Below, piece after piece: positions 32,876 through 45,386 of a stretch of DNA of 64,000 bases. The position numbers and the translations under genes were made by a program. How positions within the stretch are numbered: position 1 is the stretch's first letter; each line of letters opens with the position of its first letter. Below the pieces are notes generated by a model. The model ran no database searches, was not told where the DNA came from, and saw nothing but the letters and a program-made list of their open reading frames with translations. The stretch is from Endomychus coccineus (lineage: Eukaryota > Arthropoda > Insecta > Coleoptera > Endomychidae): contig OY294067.1 in assembly GCA_958510875.1 (NCBI GenBank), positions 250,309,736 through 250,373,735 on the forward strand, written 5' to 3'.

Positions 32876-35530
32876 ATTTAAGATGCAGCCAATTCAATTA
32901 GAAATAACCACGTCACATTTTTTAAAGTCAGACAATCCTCAACTGAACGGTTAAATGCGCGTATAAGAACTGGTGGTGGCCATGTTGAGGACATTTTGTA
33001 GTAGAGATTCAACTTAACATTAACAACATTTCAAAATTATGTGTGAGGTAGGTTTTAGGGAAAAAAATTTAGAGTAATTACCAAAATAATTCAGTTCAAG
33101 TGTTTTCAAATTTTGTCTCCCTTGTATTATTATTCCATATTTTTTCTAAAATTTACATCATATAAATACAGTCCATTTCTATATAAAATTAATTTTATCC
33201 ATGACCAACATTGTGAAACATTGCGAATACTGTCTCTAATTGAAGTAGAGATATGACGGATTCTTTGAAATAATCTCTATTCGAAAAATTCTTATTACTC
33301 TCATCATGTTCCAAAAAATGACAGCTCTTGTATGTATACAACAGCTGATTTCTGAGACAAAAAAACTTGAACATTGAATAAATTTGCAATAATTTCAATT
33401 TGTCGTGAGCTATCTCTTGCTGTGGCTATGTTTTGATTACATGAACAATTTTTCATATCTGAATATCCTATTTTCCACCATGTTGTTCCACTACCTTTCA
33501 AGAAAATAACACAAGACTAACAAAATAATTGTAGGAATAATTTACTTACTACCCGTGAGCCAATCATTTTGTTTATAACACGAACTATTGAATGCACGAT
33601 TTGGGGGCTTCTGTTATTCAAAGGTTTCGGTACAACTTATTTCCGTAACAACAATTACCCCGAAGCGATAGTTAGTTACTAGAGTTAACAAACAAAGTCT
33701 GTACAACCTACAAATCAAAAGCTCCAATAGACTTCCCGAGTGTAGGTAATTATTTCCTTTCCTGTATTGCCCTTCCCCATAATGAAGTAAGCCATACACT
33801 TCCTCACACAAATCTTAATACTCAGTTGTTATATTCTATTTTCTATTGCATTCAACACTCCTTCGGATATGTAGGACAAATATCTTTCCATCATTATATC
33901 ATCCTACTCAGCTTTTTATTGATACTTGAGGAAATAAGTGAATTCACAATTTTACTACGTTTCAAAGCTCTTCAACATCCTATTAAGCGTGAAGAATAAA
34001 AAAGTAAAAGTTACAAGATGAAGTTTATGATGCAGCTTTGCGTCTTCCCTAAACACAGATTTCTTTTTATTGTCACCTTAACACTGAAGCTACCGTGGTA
34101 AAAAGTACAGTGCAATACTCTGGGAATACTGGTGCTCAAAGACCAAAGAACTTTGAGTTCTACCTAGCGGAGAAAGATTCACTTCCACATTTTTCAGTTG
34201 CGAAGATAAAAGTGAACTTACAGAAAATGAATTCATGAATATCTCAGTTGAGTTAAAATAAATATCCATTAACTCAAATTGTCTTGCATGTGTGTTGTTT
34301 TTATTCACATAGAGATATTTATATAGTATTTTCTTTGAGTTAAACTTTTATAATTTTCTGTGAAAACGTTCGTTGATTCCTGATGGTATTTAATGGATAT
34401 TGAGATAAATTTCCGTAGAGTCCCGCATCTAACGCTTGTCAGATATTTCTGCTCAACCTTTAGATGATGAACATCCAGATCAACATTGAGTTACAATTCT
34501 TCTGCTATACTCACAGCATTCAGGAACCACTGACTGCATTTGGAAGAGCTCATGGCAGTGCCATAGTTTCCATTCAGTTTTCCTTCAGGCTATCTTACTT
34601 TCGTTCTATTCTCGTTGTAGTTCTTACTTCACCTCCCTTCTTATTTGAAATCCTTCCTTCAGTCCAGGTATGGATGATGAACCTGGAACCATTTCGATAA
34701 AGGTAGTCAATTTACTAGCGGAACCTCTATTAACCTGATAAACCACAGTTTTGCTAAGGGTTATACCCAAGAAGACTGAAAGAATCTCGGGTATTTCCTA
34801 TATATATAAGGACAAATAATTATAGACCTATCAGTTGCAAATCCATTCCCGAAAAGTATTTGAAGAAGTTTCCAATCAACGTCTGACCAAATATTTAGTA
34901 CAGTATAAGCTTCTTTCACATACCATTTCCGCTCGTTAAGCATAATGACATATCTCTGTCTGTACATATAAATAGGTAATACACATCGGAGGCAGGACAT
35001 CCACTCTTATGACTCAAGAACTAAAAACGATCTTCATTTCATGATTCCCATACTATCTGTTGACCAACATAATCCCAATTATATCGGGAAGAAATTCCTA
35101 AACAGATTGAACAGAAAAACACTGACTTAGCAGTTACTAAATTGAACTCCAGTTTGAAACTGAAAGAATTTTTCATGCATAAATGTTATTACTCATTAGA
35201 CGAGTTTTTAGAAGATACCGAACGGAAAAGATAACTATGTGTGAAAAATTTTGTTTCGTCAAAACTAATACTCTATAATAATGTAACCGACATTATCAAG
35301 CAAAAAATTTCTTTTTTACTGAAATTTTGCTGTGTTTTAATTTTATTATTATCGAACACTGATGTCAATAATACTGTAATGGTTAGTCATGATTATTCTA
35401 TTAATATGTCTGTTTTTATATTATATTTCTATACAGAATGAATACATAAATATATTTATTTATCCCATGTTGACTTTTGGCAGTAAGGTCTCTCTAGTCT
35501 AGATTGATCGTAACGCCACAAACTCAAAGT
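32876..35530. other. 2.6 kb without a recognisable gene
   Basis: Both strands contain several 60-80 codon frames (for example 34464-34700 plus, 33614-33811 minus, 34761-35000 minus); none has a domain motif, a consistent start context or conserved block. Possibly old mobile-element DNA. Confidence 0.4.
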
Positions 35531-35752
35531 TCTAGACAGCCGTTTCGCTTTTCTCATAGATCTATCAGTAGAACGAGCAAGTTCGGTTTCTTAGTGGAAC
35601 ATCTAACCGTGCTGTGAGATATTCTGGTGGTTTCATCATGGTGTTGGCCGGTTGTATCTACTTTCAACAAAGATTGTTCAGTAACGTTGCTAACTTGCTT
35701 GTTTTGTTGATGAGCTCTATGAGAAAAGTGCAACAGATGTCTAGAACTATAA
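35531..35752. repeat. Dispersed repeat copy A with internal inverted repeat
   Basis: 35592-35752 matches 38611-38770 in direct orientation (shared blocks include GAGCTCTATGAGA and GTCTAGAACTAT). In addition 35531-35577 is an inverted copy of the repeat's last ~45 bases, so this copy can fold on itself. No coding content. Confidence 0.65.
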
Positions 35753-36164
35753 GTAGAGATTGCTTAACTCAACAATTCTACTGATCAGTTTCAACCCGAT
35801 CCAGTTCAGATTATGACCCAGTTCAAAGTTCAGTTCCAGTTCCTAGTTCGAGTTAACTCTACTATTAGAGCTTCAAGAGATTCCAATAATTCCAATGTTA
35901 TTAGTACATTACATAGTAGAGTACCTGCTTTCTACTTTGTTAGTCTGTCCAGTGATTCTGATTACTCTATGGCAACACTCAAACAGTGGTCAATCTAAAT
36001 TAAAGACGCAAAGCTGAATTTTTCTCTACTTATTTTTTCATAACTGTGTATTCCATTATACCATTATTTCCCTCGCTGTCGAAGGTGCGTATTGGTTCCA
36101 GATTAATTGCTGACCAGTCCATGCCTGACTATGATGTTTTCTCTGTGTCGATTCTGATCAAAAC

Positions 36165-38203
36165 ATTATAACGTGCCCTTGTGCGACTTCGGTAAATTGC
36201 TTACTGCGGTAAGCTTCAAAACCTCGGGCGCCAGATTTTTCCCAAAGGTTTACTCCTTTTTGAGGACTTCTGCTAGGGTCCTCTCCACAAGGCTTGTCAC
36301 TATGTTATCTAAAGATAGCCTTGTCCCTAGGGTAGCTACAGTGAAGTATAACCAGAGTCCAATGGGCAGAAAACAGTATCGAAATTGTAGGCTTCAATTA
36401 CAATTGATACCTGGTTATAACTTAGCTCGTTAAAGATGGAGCAGAAATAATTTAATAAAACAGGGAATTCCAAATATTAAAATATATAATGATTTTAACA
36501 AGTACACTTTCAGAATAATCAATTTAAATGCAATTGAACGGTATTATTTCACAAAATTACACCCAGACGGAAAATGTAAAGAAGCTCAAACGGTAAATGA
36601 AAACTCTTTCAAGATATCAACTCTACGACAAGTTCGGTCGCTAAATTTAATTCGGCGGTACGGGATCGGTTGATGAATGATTCAGAATGATCAATTTGCG
36701 GAAAAGTACGAATCAAACAGGTCTCAGCGTAATGAGCGGTATGCGGTAAATGTTAGATAGCAGCACTAATAAATGGAATGTTCCAATCACACTACGATAT
36801 ATTCGGTTATTAATTCGGTTTGTTCGGAAAATATTGTTTGCACTAGTTTTCCGATTGTACGATATCAGATTTTACTATGTTTCGGTTGATTACTCTAATT
36901 GAGTTTATTCTGTCATCTCACCCACCCTTGTACTAACTTTCACGGAGTACCCGGTAATTGTGTGACAGTGTTAGATTTTATACACTTTGCAGATTCGGAA
37001 CCTAAACAATTAGGGCTTATACTTCCGGTATCAACACAGTGTGCACAAACACTAATTATCTTATCTGCAATAACCCCTATATCCACGGCCGAGAACTTCT
37101 CATAGTATTAAGGGAATTATTACGATTCTCAATCGTCACACAATCACACAACCACCCTCAGCTTATACTTCCGGTATCAGCACGGCTTGCACAAACTGTT
37201 GGCGGTTTGGTCGTCTATGATATACTTATACTTCCGATATCAGCACGGCGTGCACAAATATACCCAAAGACGCCCCTGTCGTTCAAACATACACACTACA
37301 CAATTACTTGAATATTTCAATTCACGCGCGAATTCAAATCGTGCGCGATTCGACCTATGATAAACTAGGATAAACTCAAATTCACCAATTCAAATTACTG
37401 AATACTACGGAACTCAGGTATCGTACAAACGTTCACGAATTACAATAACAATCATAAATTATGGAAATCAATATATCGTAATGCTCAAAATATAAACTTA
37501 TTTGCTATCATTTACCTTCTGAAACAATTCACTTGCACGGAAAACTATTATTAATTCACAGTTTTAAATATCTGACTCTCACTCGAATAAATTAAAAAAA
37601 AACACTAGAGAGCTACTTTACTGATCAAAATCAAAAACACACAAGAGAGTAACTGCACTGATCGAAATTCAAAAACACAAGAGAGCGATCTTTCGGCTGT
37701 CACGGCTTTTATATGTTTTCCGAGGTTCTGGACAGGTCTGCTCCACCAAATCCTTATTTTTGTGCCAATGGTTTTTACTTATGCCCCGAACAATGGTTAA
37801 AAGTGACGCTACTTTTTAGATCTAAAATTCGCGCTCATGATATCACACCAGTTCTTCCCGGCGGACTAAACAAGTGTTATCGGAGTTTTTAGGTTGTTCG
37901 CCCTTTTTATACATAAGGCTGCACAAAGTTTGGTGTCTTAACTGGCCAGACCCCTGTTTTTGCAACATATTTTATCGGAATGAAATGCAATTTCGAACGG
38001 GCATGAATTAGATTCATCTATTTGAATAATTATACTTATTTGAAATTACGGAGATTTAGAAAAGTGACAATCACGGAATACACATTCGGAATTCATTCAT
38101 ATCTATTGAAATAATGAACTGTTCAAACTGAAATTACATGTAACATCCGTATTTATTGCCTGATCTAAATTAAATAATCTTTCGAAATTTAAGCTTCGTT
38201 ACA
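36165..38203 (-). mobile_element. Right LTR-like arm (inverted copy of 27422-28970)
   Basis: Reverse-complemented, it begins TGTAACGAAGC (at 38203), carries the TATA box (complement near 37708-37714), the shortened tandem repeat (37597-37690), and the TGGCGCCCGAGG primer-like site (36221-36232). It is about 490 bp longer than the left arm, mainly from extra sequence around 36830-37320 that includes a triplicated 37 bp motif. The outer flanks of the two arms (TGAAG at 27417-27421, ACATG at 38204-38208) are not a target duplication, so the arms may be separate insertions or the result of rearrangement. Confidence 0.7.
37016..37262. repeat. Three dispersed copies of a 37 bp motif
   Basis: CTTATACTTCCGGTATCA followed by ACAC/GCACGG..TGCACAAA occurs at about 37016-37052, 37160-37196 and 37226-37262. 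It lies in the part of the right arm that has no counterpart in the left arm. Confidence 0.75.
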
Positions 38204-38610
38204 ACATGTTGATGAACACGTCCACCAGTTCATGAAATTATGCTGAAAGCTTTGCTCTGATTGGCATCCGAACCATCCGTATTCTAAAACTAAAGTCGCG
38301 GCTTACTGTTCAGCAATTGTATTGTTTCATCTGATTCATCTGTGCACACATGCCACGAAATGATTGTTCTGTGGACTGGTACTCGTACCTTATTTAATTA
38401 TCGGTTTGGATCAGATTCATTAATCCAGCACACAATACATATCAATTGAAGTATGGGTTAGACATATCTAACAATAAGTTGACGTTACCTACTTTATTAA
38501 TTTGCTTTGGTTTGGTGTCATCATCTGGCGAGCTCAAGTAGTCTTACATCCCCGTAACTTTTGTAAAGTTCGAGAAATCTTTCAGTGATTGTTCTAAATT
38601 GTTTGATTTT
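38204..38610. other. Right flank of the arm, no recognised gene
   Basis: I looked for a continuation of the transposase interrupted at 27421 and did not find one here. Confidence 0.4.
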
Positions 38611-38770
38611 TCAGAGGAACATCTATTGTTAGACGGTATGAGATATTTCGGTCGTTTTACCATGCTATTGCCGAGTATGTCTACATTCAACAGAGATCGT
38701 TCAGTAACATTGCAAACATGCCGTTCTATTGATGAGCTCTATGAGAGGAAACAGCTGTCTAGAACTATGA
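38611..38770. repeat. Dispersed repeat copy B
   Basis: Direct partner of 35592-35752, about 75-80% alike by eye. The copies flank the right LTR-like arm on its two sides. Confidence 0.65.
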
Positions 38771-39149
38771 ATTTGTCGCGTTGCTGATCGATGCAGCCTG
38801 AAGAGACCTTATCATTGTTATCTGGCGAATGCCAACGTGAAATAAATGAGTCTATTCATATATTTATTTATACCTAATTCCTTAACTTACGTCACTGGTC
38901 GATCCATACTAGAAACAGTATGTTATGTTGATTCTGTATCGCCAGCATCGCAATACACCTATTTTTCTAACTATTCGTATTCGTATTCAATCTCTGGTTG
39001 GATTCTTTCATTTCATTGAAATTTCTATTTTCGGTATTTCCAACATTTTTAAGCACCTTTTAAAATTCACACCAGACCGAAGTTTTCCAACAAATACCCA
39101 CCATTCTATCACAATATCGATGACAGTCTATGTCAAATCGTCTTCAGCA

Positions 39150-40128
39150 CAAGTGCTATACGAGAGCAAATTGAAGATGTTCCTCTTCAATATGCCATTC
39201 TCTTTCACAGATTATGCCAAATTCATTCGATCATCACTGTATTCCAGATATTTGGCGTTCCGCGTCGTTAACAACTATATTTAAAAAAGTTGACAAATCC
39301 AATCCAGGGAATTATAGACCAATAAGCATATCTCCTATCATAGTCAAAATTATGGAATCCATTATTACTAAACAAATGCTAACATTCCTCCTGAATCACC
39401 AAGTCATAACCGAATAACAGCATGCCTTCCTCATTGGCCGTTCCGTTGTTACCAATCTATCAAAATGCATGAATGACTAGTCATTAGCTCTAGATAAGAA
39501 GCTACCTGATAATGATATACCTGAGATTCTTAAGGGCTTTTCCCCGTGTTCCCAAAGATGTCTTGCTGGTCAAATTGGAGCACTATGGTATCAGAAAAAA
39601 TTAACTCGCCCGGATTGCAGGCTTCCTTTAAAACCGAACAGTCTGTTTTAGAGTTAGAGACTACTTGTCCTCCAAAGTAAGCGTTCTGAGTGGTGTATCC
39701 CAGGGTTAAGGGTTGGAACTTCTGTTATTCTTGACCTACGTTTCGGACATTGTTTACCATATTAAATCTAATAAATCTTGCTTTGCCGAAGATATGAAGA
39801 TTTATGCAATCTTCATATACCTTATGGTAGAAGACGTCCCTCTTATAAAAACAGACTATCCATTTTAAACATGCAAAAATTTTGCGACAGACGTCTACGT
39901 GGTGATCTGATTATGATCTATAACACCCTCTATGAACTATTTAGCATTGATACACACTTAACAATGACGAACGTCTCAGAGGCCATTCCTGGAAACTCCA
40001 ACAATGCTGAGATAACATTTCTTCTTCAACCATATTTTCGAAGTCTGGAATCGTCTACCTGCTTTTGCAGTGGAGGCCACGTCTCTAAATTCTTTCAAAG
40101 ACCAGCTCGATTAAATGGAATAATATAA
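39150..40128 (+). mobile_element. LINE reverse-transcriptase remnant (CR1-like)
   Basis: From about 39215 a frame reads DIWRSASLTTIFKKVDKSN, then GNYRPISISPIIVKIMESII (RT block before the palm), then in other frames LSGVSQG (39690-39710) and CFAEDMKIYA in place of the FADD motif (about 39780-39810). 39778-40128 carries the C-terminal RRLRGDLIMIYNTLYEL block, common in CR1-like LINEs of animals, and an ending rich in FKDQLD-like sequence. Multiple frame changes and an altered ADD active site show it is dead. Confidence 0.78.
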
Positions 40129-40307
40129 GATCAGTGAAATGAGTAACAATACTGGTTGTTTTCAGTTATTGTGAACCAGCTATTATAAGGTTACTGCCTA
40201 GTTTAATGTTTTCTTTTTGCACTCCCTGATTGTAGATATACTATTCATGTTCATCTTTGCTCCAACTCAGCTGTATACTTTAGCACCTCAGCTCGGGTCA
40301 TACATTA

Positions 40308-40524
40308 ATAATAATAATAATATCCAGACCCTTACTATGGCTTTTCACAGTGATAATGCAGCTTCGGTCAACACTGATCCAAACGTTGATGTGACTCACT
40401 GAGGTTTGGCCACAGAGTAGAACCAACTCTATAGTTGAGCATAACCAACCACTCATCGACCCGTTAAGTCTTGTGACAGCACGTAGAGCATTGCGTAGTC
40501 ATGACTCCGATCAATCAATCAATC
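40308..40524. repeat. Simple repeats (AAT)n and (ATCA)n
   Basis: TAATAATAATAATAATA at about 40307-40323 and ATCAATCAATCAATCAA at about 40508-40524. The latter probably marks the 3' tail of a LINE. Confidence 0.75.
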
Positions 40525-40549
40525 AAAACGGGGGCGGACAAGTTCGGAG

Positions 40550-40990
40550 TATTTAGGCCGCTCGATTGAGTCCATTGTGCGCCCCTTGATACAAGAACCA
40601 GTCCAGCAGGCCTAAGATAGTGCCAAAGGCTGAGATTTTGCATGGACTGATATCTCTGATGGCTTCAAGCGGGATATGTGTACTGCGGAGGTGTTGTAGC
40701 CTAAGAGAAGACAGTGCTGGACATTCTGCTAGTACACATCTACTACAAACTGAGTCTTCAGCAATGCCCATTGTGTCTAGGTGTTTATTCAGATGTCAGT
40801 GTCCAGTTATGAATCCTGTCACCAGTTTTAAGCCTGTCCTGCTCATAGAGAGTAGGGCTTAGAGAGTTCAGGCGAGAACTCCCTAATGTGGAGGAGCTTC
40901 GCTTGTCTCATGCCGGGGGCACCAAGGCAGACCGAGGGCCACTGTCTATCCAGTAGCTCCTTGAGGACGTGCAGGCGACTTAGCTTAGCA
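40550..40990 (-). mobile_element. LINE 3' fragment with RNase H-type C-terminal tail
   Basis: Read leftwards, a GC-richer region encodes LNKHLDTMGIAEDSVCSRC and AECPALSSLRLQHL. This is the cysteine/histidine-containing tail that follows the RNase H domain in I/R1/Loa-type insect LINEs (typical form H..MG....C..C....ET..H....C). A frame change lies between the two pieces. The base composition differs from the AT-rich neighbourhood, suggesting a relatively recent or different source. Confidence 0.65.
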
Positions 40991-41268
40991 GTATTTTGTC
41001 ATTAACTGAGCCATTTTCGTCATATGAGGAGTGTCTATCTACCATTTCGGTTCTAATTCTTCGAGATCTATTCCTGTCACTTCCTTGGATTCAGTAATTT
41101 GAATTCACCCTTCCGTTTGGTTAACAGGAGGAACTTAGCGATGACATATTTCTGTAAGTCTAGAGTCGAAACTGTAGTTCTGCAGTTGCAAGGTTAACAA
41201 AACACTGTGTGAGATGCGAATTGATAGATTTAACAAAAATAATCATAATCTTCCAAAATTAACAAATA

Positions 41269-43595
41269 CAGGGTGTCCTCGAACTGCGTAGCTAAAATAA
41301 AACCGAAGATTCTTTGATTCGAAAAAAATTTGATGAGCCTTTTTACTTTTGCCTCAAGTGTCTTGTTTAGCCGGTAGAGGGCTTCAAAGTTGCAAAAATA
41401 ATTTTGTTTTTTCGGTATAACTTGAGAACGTGATGAAGGACTTCTACAATATTTGGCAGGTGAGTTACTGTCAATAATAGCCGTTTTTGAGAGCGGAACA
41501 TAGAGCCTTAGAGACCAAAGAAATGGCTCAAACTTGAGGATGTAACTGGAAAAGTGTCCAGAACTTTTTTGTGGTGGATGTAATTCACTCTATATTTTTT
41601 ACGTAGATAGCTTATCTAATTTGAAAACTTTTCTTACTCTTAGAAAATTTTGATAAAATCAACGGATTAGCTTGAAAAAATTAATTTTCGAGTCTCTGCA
41701 ATTTTGGCTTACTAATGTTACTTGATTAAAATACCTTAGTTGCCTTTGCTTTTCTAATGTCATTTTGGCATTTGGAGAATTTATTCTAAAAACTGTCAGT
41801 TTTTACTTTGCTTTCCGTGAAAATTACATAAAATTATGGCTCAAAATTTCACTAACACTGAAATGGTTAATATCTCGGTAAAACACGAATAATAAAAACA
41901 ATAGAAATGGGGAAACGATGTGATTATTTAGGAAAAACAAATGCTAAATTAAAAGAAACAACAAAACTTTTTGGGAAATCGCTAAGGCATCAATTGTTCG
42001 AAATGTTGCCCATTTTCCTGAATACACAAATTAATTCGTTTCAAGAAATTGGATTGAACTCTGCTAGTACTTCAGGATCATTCTTCAATGAATCCGCTTC
42101 ATGATTAATTCGTTGCAACAATTCCTCTCGTGTGTTTACTGTAGCTGCATAAACTTTCGACTTCAAAGTGCGCCATAGAAAGAAGTCGCAGGGCGTCAAA
42201 TCAGGGGAGCGGGCCGGCCAGTTCACTGGTGCATCGTGTCCTCTACCTATCCAGCGATCTGAATATTCTGCATTCAAATGTCGCCTCACAGCTAATGTGA
42301 AATGAGGAGGTGCACCATCATGGATGAACCAGGCCACGACGGATGTGTAAGGGCAAGTCTTCCAACAGTTCAAGTAGCCTTTGTTCCAAAAGTTCAAGTA
42401 GTTCTCCCCGTTCAATCGATCGGGTATAACGGTAGGGCCAATAATAAAGTTATCCACAATTCCAACCCAAACATTGATTTTAGTTTGATTCTGAAAATAT
42501 TTAACTTCCGTTTCATGAGGATTTTCATCAGCATAGAAATGTTCATTATGGAGGTTAAAAAGAGCACATCTCGTGAAAGTATCTTCGTCCGTGAACAGAA
42601 TTCTTCTACAAAAATTGGGGTTTGCGTTTTGTCTTTGAACAATAAGCCGACAGAAATCTAGCCGATGACCTGGATCCATGGGCAATAAGTCTTGAACTGT
42701 TTTAATATGATAGGGATACAACAGTTCTTCTTTCAGTACATTATGAACTAATGATTTTGAGGCTCCAATACGAAGTCCCAAACGTAGTGTGCTTATACCA
42801 GGTTCAGTTACAACCGCTTCCAGTATCTCTTCTTCGAGCTCTAACGTCCTTCCTGTCCGTCTGCGTCCAGTTTCTCTGCGATTTCCTTCAAATTTGCCAG
42901 TTTCGGGAAGGTTTGCCGATTTGGAATTCTGCGATGCGGATATCTTTCCCTTCTCCGGCCATTGCAACGACAAAGTCCATAAATCAATAACGTATCAACC
43001 ATTTCAGTGTTAGTGAAATTTTGAACCATAATTTTATAAAATTTTTACGGAAAGCAAAGTAAAAACTGACAGTTTTGAGAATGAATTCTCCAAATGCCAA
43101 AATGACATTAGAAAAGCAAAGGCAACTAAGGTATTTTAATCAAGTAAAATTAGTAAGCCAAAATTGCAGAGCCTCGAAAATTAATTTTTTCAAGCTGAAC
43201 CGTTGATTTTATCAAAATTTTTTAAGAGTAAAAAAAGTTTTCAAATTAGATGAGCTATCTACGTAAAAAATATAGAGTGAATTACATTCACCACAAAAAA
43301 GTTCTGGACACTTTTCCCGTTACATCCTCAATATTGAGCCATTTCTATGGTCTCTAAGGCTCTATGCTCCACTCTCAAAAACGGTTATTATTGACAGTAA
43401 CTCACCTGCCAAATATTGTAAAAGTTCTCCATCACGTTCTCAAGTTATACCGAAAAAACAAAATTATTTTTGCAACTTTGAAGCCCTCTACCGGCTAAAC
43501 AAGACACTTGAGGCAAAAGTAAAAAGGCTCATCAAATTTTCTTTGAATCAAAGAATCTTCGGTTTTATTTTAGCCACGCAGTTCGAGGACACCTG
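41269..43595 (-). mobile_element. Tc1/mariner-superfamily transposon with ~600 bp terminal inverted repeats
   Basis: A 2327 bp element bordered by TA on both sides (41267-41268, 43596-43597). Ends read CAGGGTGTCCTCGAACTGCG (left) and CAGGTGTCCTCGAACTGCG (right, complemented). The inverted arms (41269-41876 and about 43004-43595) are highly similar and extend so far inward that each carries the first ~12 codons of the transposase. Between them is one transposase gene read leftwards (41996-43029). Arms of this length are unusual for mariner-like elements, which generally have repeats of tens of bases. Confidence 0.9.
41996..43029 (-). pseudogene. IS630/Tc1/mariner-type transposase, frameshifted
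   Basis: Starts ATG at 43029 (MVQNFTNTEMVDTLLIYG). A frameshift near 42965 leads into a long open stretch (42041-42973) with a helix-turn-helix region (ETGRRRTGRTLELEEEIL, then TLRLGLRIGASKSLVHNVL) and the catalytic domain: first Asp in ILFTDEDTF, VNVWVGI-type strand (INVWVGIVDN), second Asp in FIHDGAPPHF, third in WPARSPDLTPCDFFLW. I count 43 residues between the second and third acids. Near 42045 another shift cuts the last ~15 residues (NELICVFRKMGN in the next frame). Catalytic acids are retained, so decay is mild. The enzyme would cut at TA-flanked ends. Confidence 0.88.
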
Positions 43596-43597
43596 TA

Positions 43598-45126
43598 TAT
43601 TATTTGATTATTTAGGTGACTTCTTAACTCATCGATTACAGTTGTGTAGGTACTAGCTTGCAATATAAATACTCTCAAGATCAGCAACAAATATTTTGTG
43701 AAACTGCGTACCAATGAATAATTGTGAAAGTAATTTTCTTAAATATCAATATTTCTATCATTCGGTGATCAATAATATACTCACAAAACTACCCTACAAT
43801 TTAGCATGGAGAACTCTGCCCTTCCTCCTGTGAACATGCGGCAGTCCTTTGATGTTAGTTTATCTCAAATCTCTGGGTAATAAAGGGTTTTAGACTCAGT
43901 CATGGTACACGAAATGGATTTGCTTGTAGAGTATAGCGAATTCATTACGTTGGCAGACTTGTCTCTAGTGTGCGTGTCAAGAGAAGAACGTGATTTTACT
44001 ACTAGAAACAGTGCCTTACCAGGCACGTACACATATTAAACGATTCCCCTTGTACTTCCATACTGAGATGTACTTGATAAGCAGAGCAGTGATATCTTAA
44101 GGTGATAAACTATATCACCACACCCTTAATATCAGTCACGGTCTACACTATTGTCACTCCTACAGTTCGGTTAGTCGTATTTAATGATGCAATACAGAAT
44201 CTCCGGAACTCAAATGATCCTCGTAGGTACACACTCATCTTCGCAGACACATAAATATGTTGAATGAGGAGTGCTATCCAAGATCTAAGACAAATTGTTC
44301 CAGAAATTAACTGTAATCCATAGATCACTAACTTTCAAAATATATTGCAAATGATTAGAAACAGATAGAGTCGTGAAAAGACGTGAACTTATTCTTTATG
44401 TTCTATGACACTGCATTGAAAGCTTATCCGAATTGACGTAATGTGTTTTTCAAATGTCGATAAAGGACACTTACTGTATTATTATATACAGGTCAGAAGT
44501 AGATGTAAAAAATAAAGATTTTATTCGGATACATTTTTGTTTTAACATGCCTCCTTACAACGCTATAGAGTGTTAGGAAAAAATAGTTTTTTCATATCTC
44601 CTAAACGAATGAAAGGATTATTCTAAGAATCAGTGAATATTGATAGCTATTACCCAGTGTAGAAGTAGCAAGGTGGCGTGGAATCATTACTATGGTGAAA
44701 AGAATATATTGCGTCACTGACTAATATTGAAACTAATCAACTTTTTGGATTAAGCCATTATTAGATTTATTAATTTTTGTTGCTAGTTAACTTATACTAA
44801 GTATAGTGAGGAGAGTAAAAACCAGCCTACTGTTACTACGAATGAATCTATCGCATCTGCAAAAATTTAATTTTTGGACAGAATAAACACGCTTTGCAGG
44901 GAAGGGAGTTTCCATAGAAGTAAGCAAGGATTTTGACTTAGCTGAGGACATTCTATTTATTGATAACAAAATCAGAGAATACTGACGGGCATGGAGATCC
45001 ACTTGATTGGATAAAATCATATTTTAGTGGAAGACTCCTATAATTAGATTTACGGGATTGAAAATCTTAAAAATTCTAGAAATCACAGAAGCAAAAGTAG
45101 GGATATTGATAAGCAGCAACTCCATA
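43598..45126. other. 1.5 kb spacer without recognised gene
   Basis: AT-rich with scattered short frames (44143-44328 and 44787-45020, minus) lacking motifs. Confidence 0.4.
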
Positions 45127-45386
45127 TACTGTGTGTCCGTAAAGTATGGAACAAATTCATTTTTAGGTAAACAGGTCTTTTTAAGAAATAATCCTGGAAC
45201 ACGTTGATTTTTGATGTTAATTTACCGTATTTTAAAATAATAATCTACTATACAGGGTGAATTACGTTCGAGTTATGACGTCACCGTCATTTTTTTTAAA
45301 TGGAACACCCCCATTTTGTCTCAATTTTCGGATTACTCTAGCTGAGCTGATTCCAAAAATGTATCACATGTTGATTCCAATTGGTA

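Noticed and set aside
34464..34700. 78-codon plus-strand ORF in the empty 33-35 kb region
   Set aside because: No motif, no splice or promoter support, and similar-length frames occur by chance throughout.
27422..38203. A single complete LTR retrotransposon
   Set aside because: The LTR-like arms are inverted, not direct; there is no gag-pol between them and no matching target duplication.
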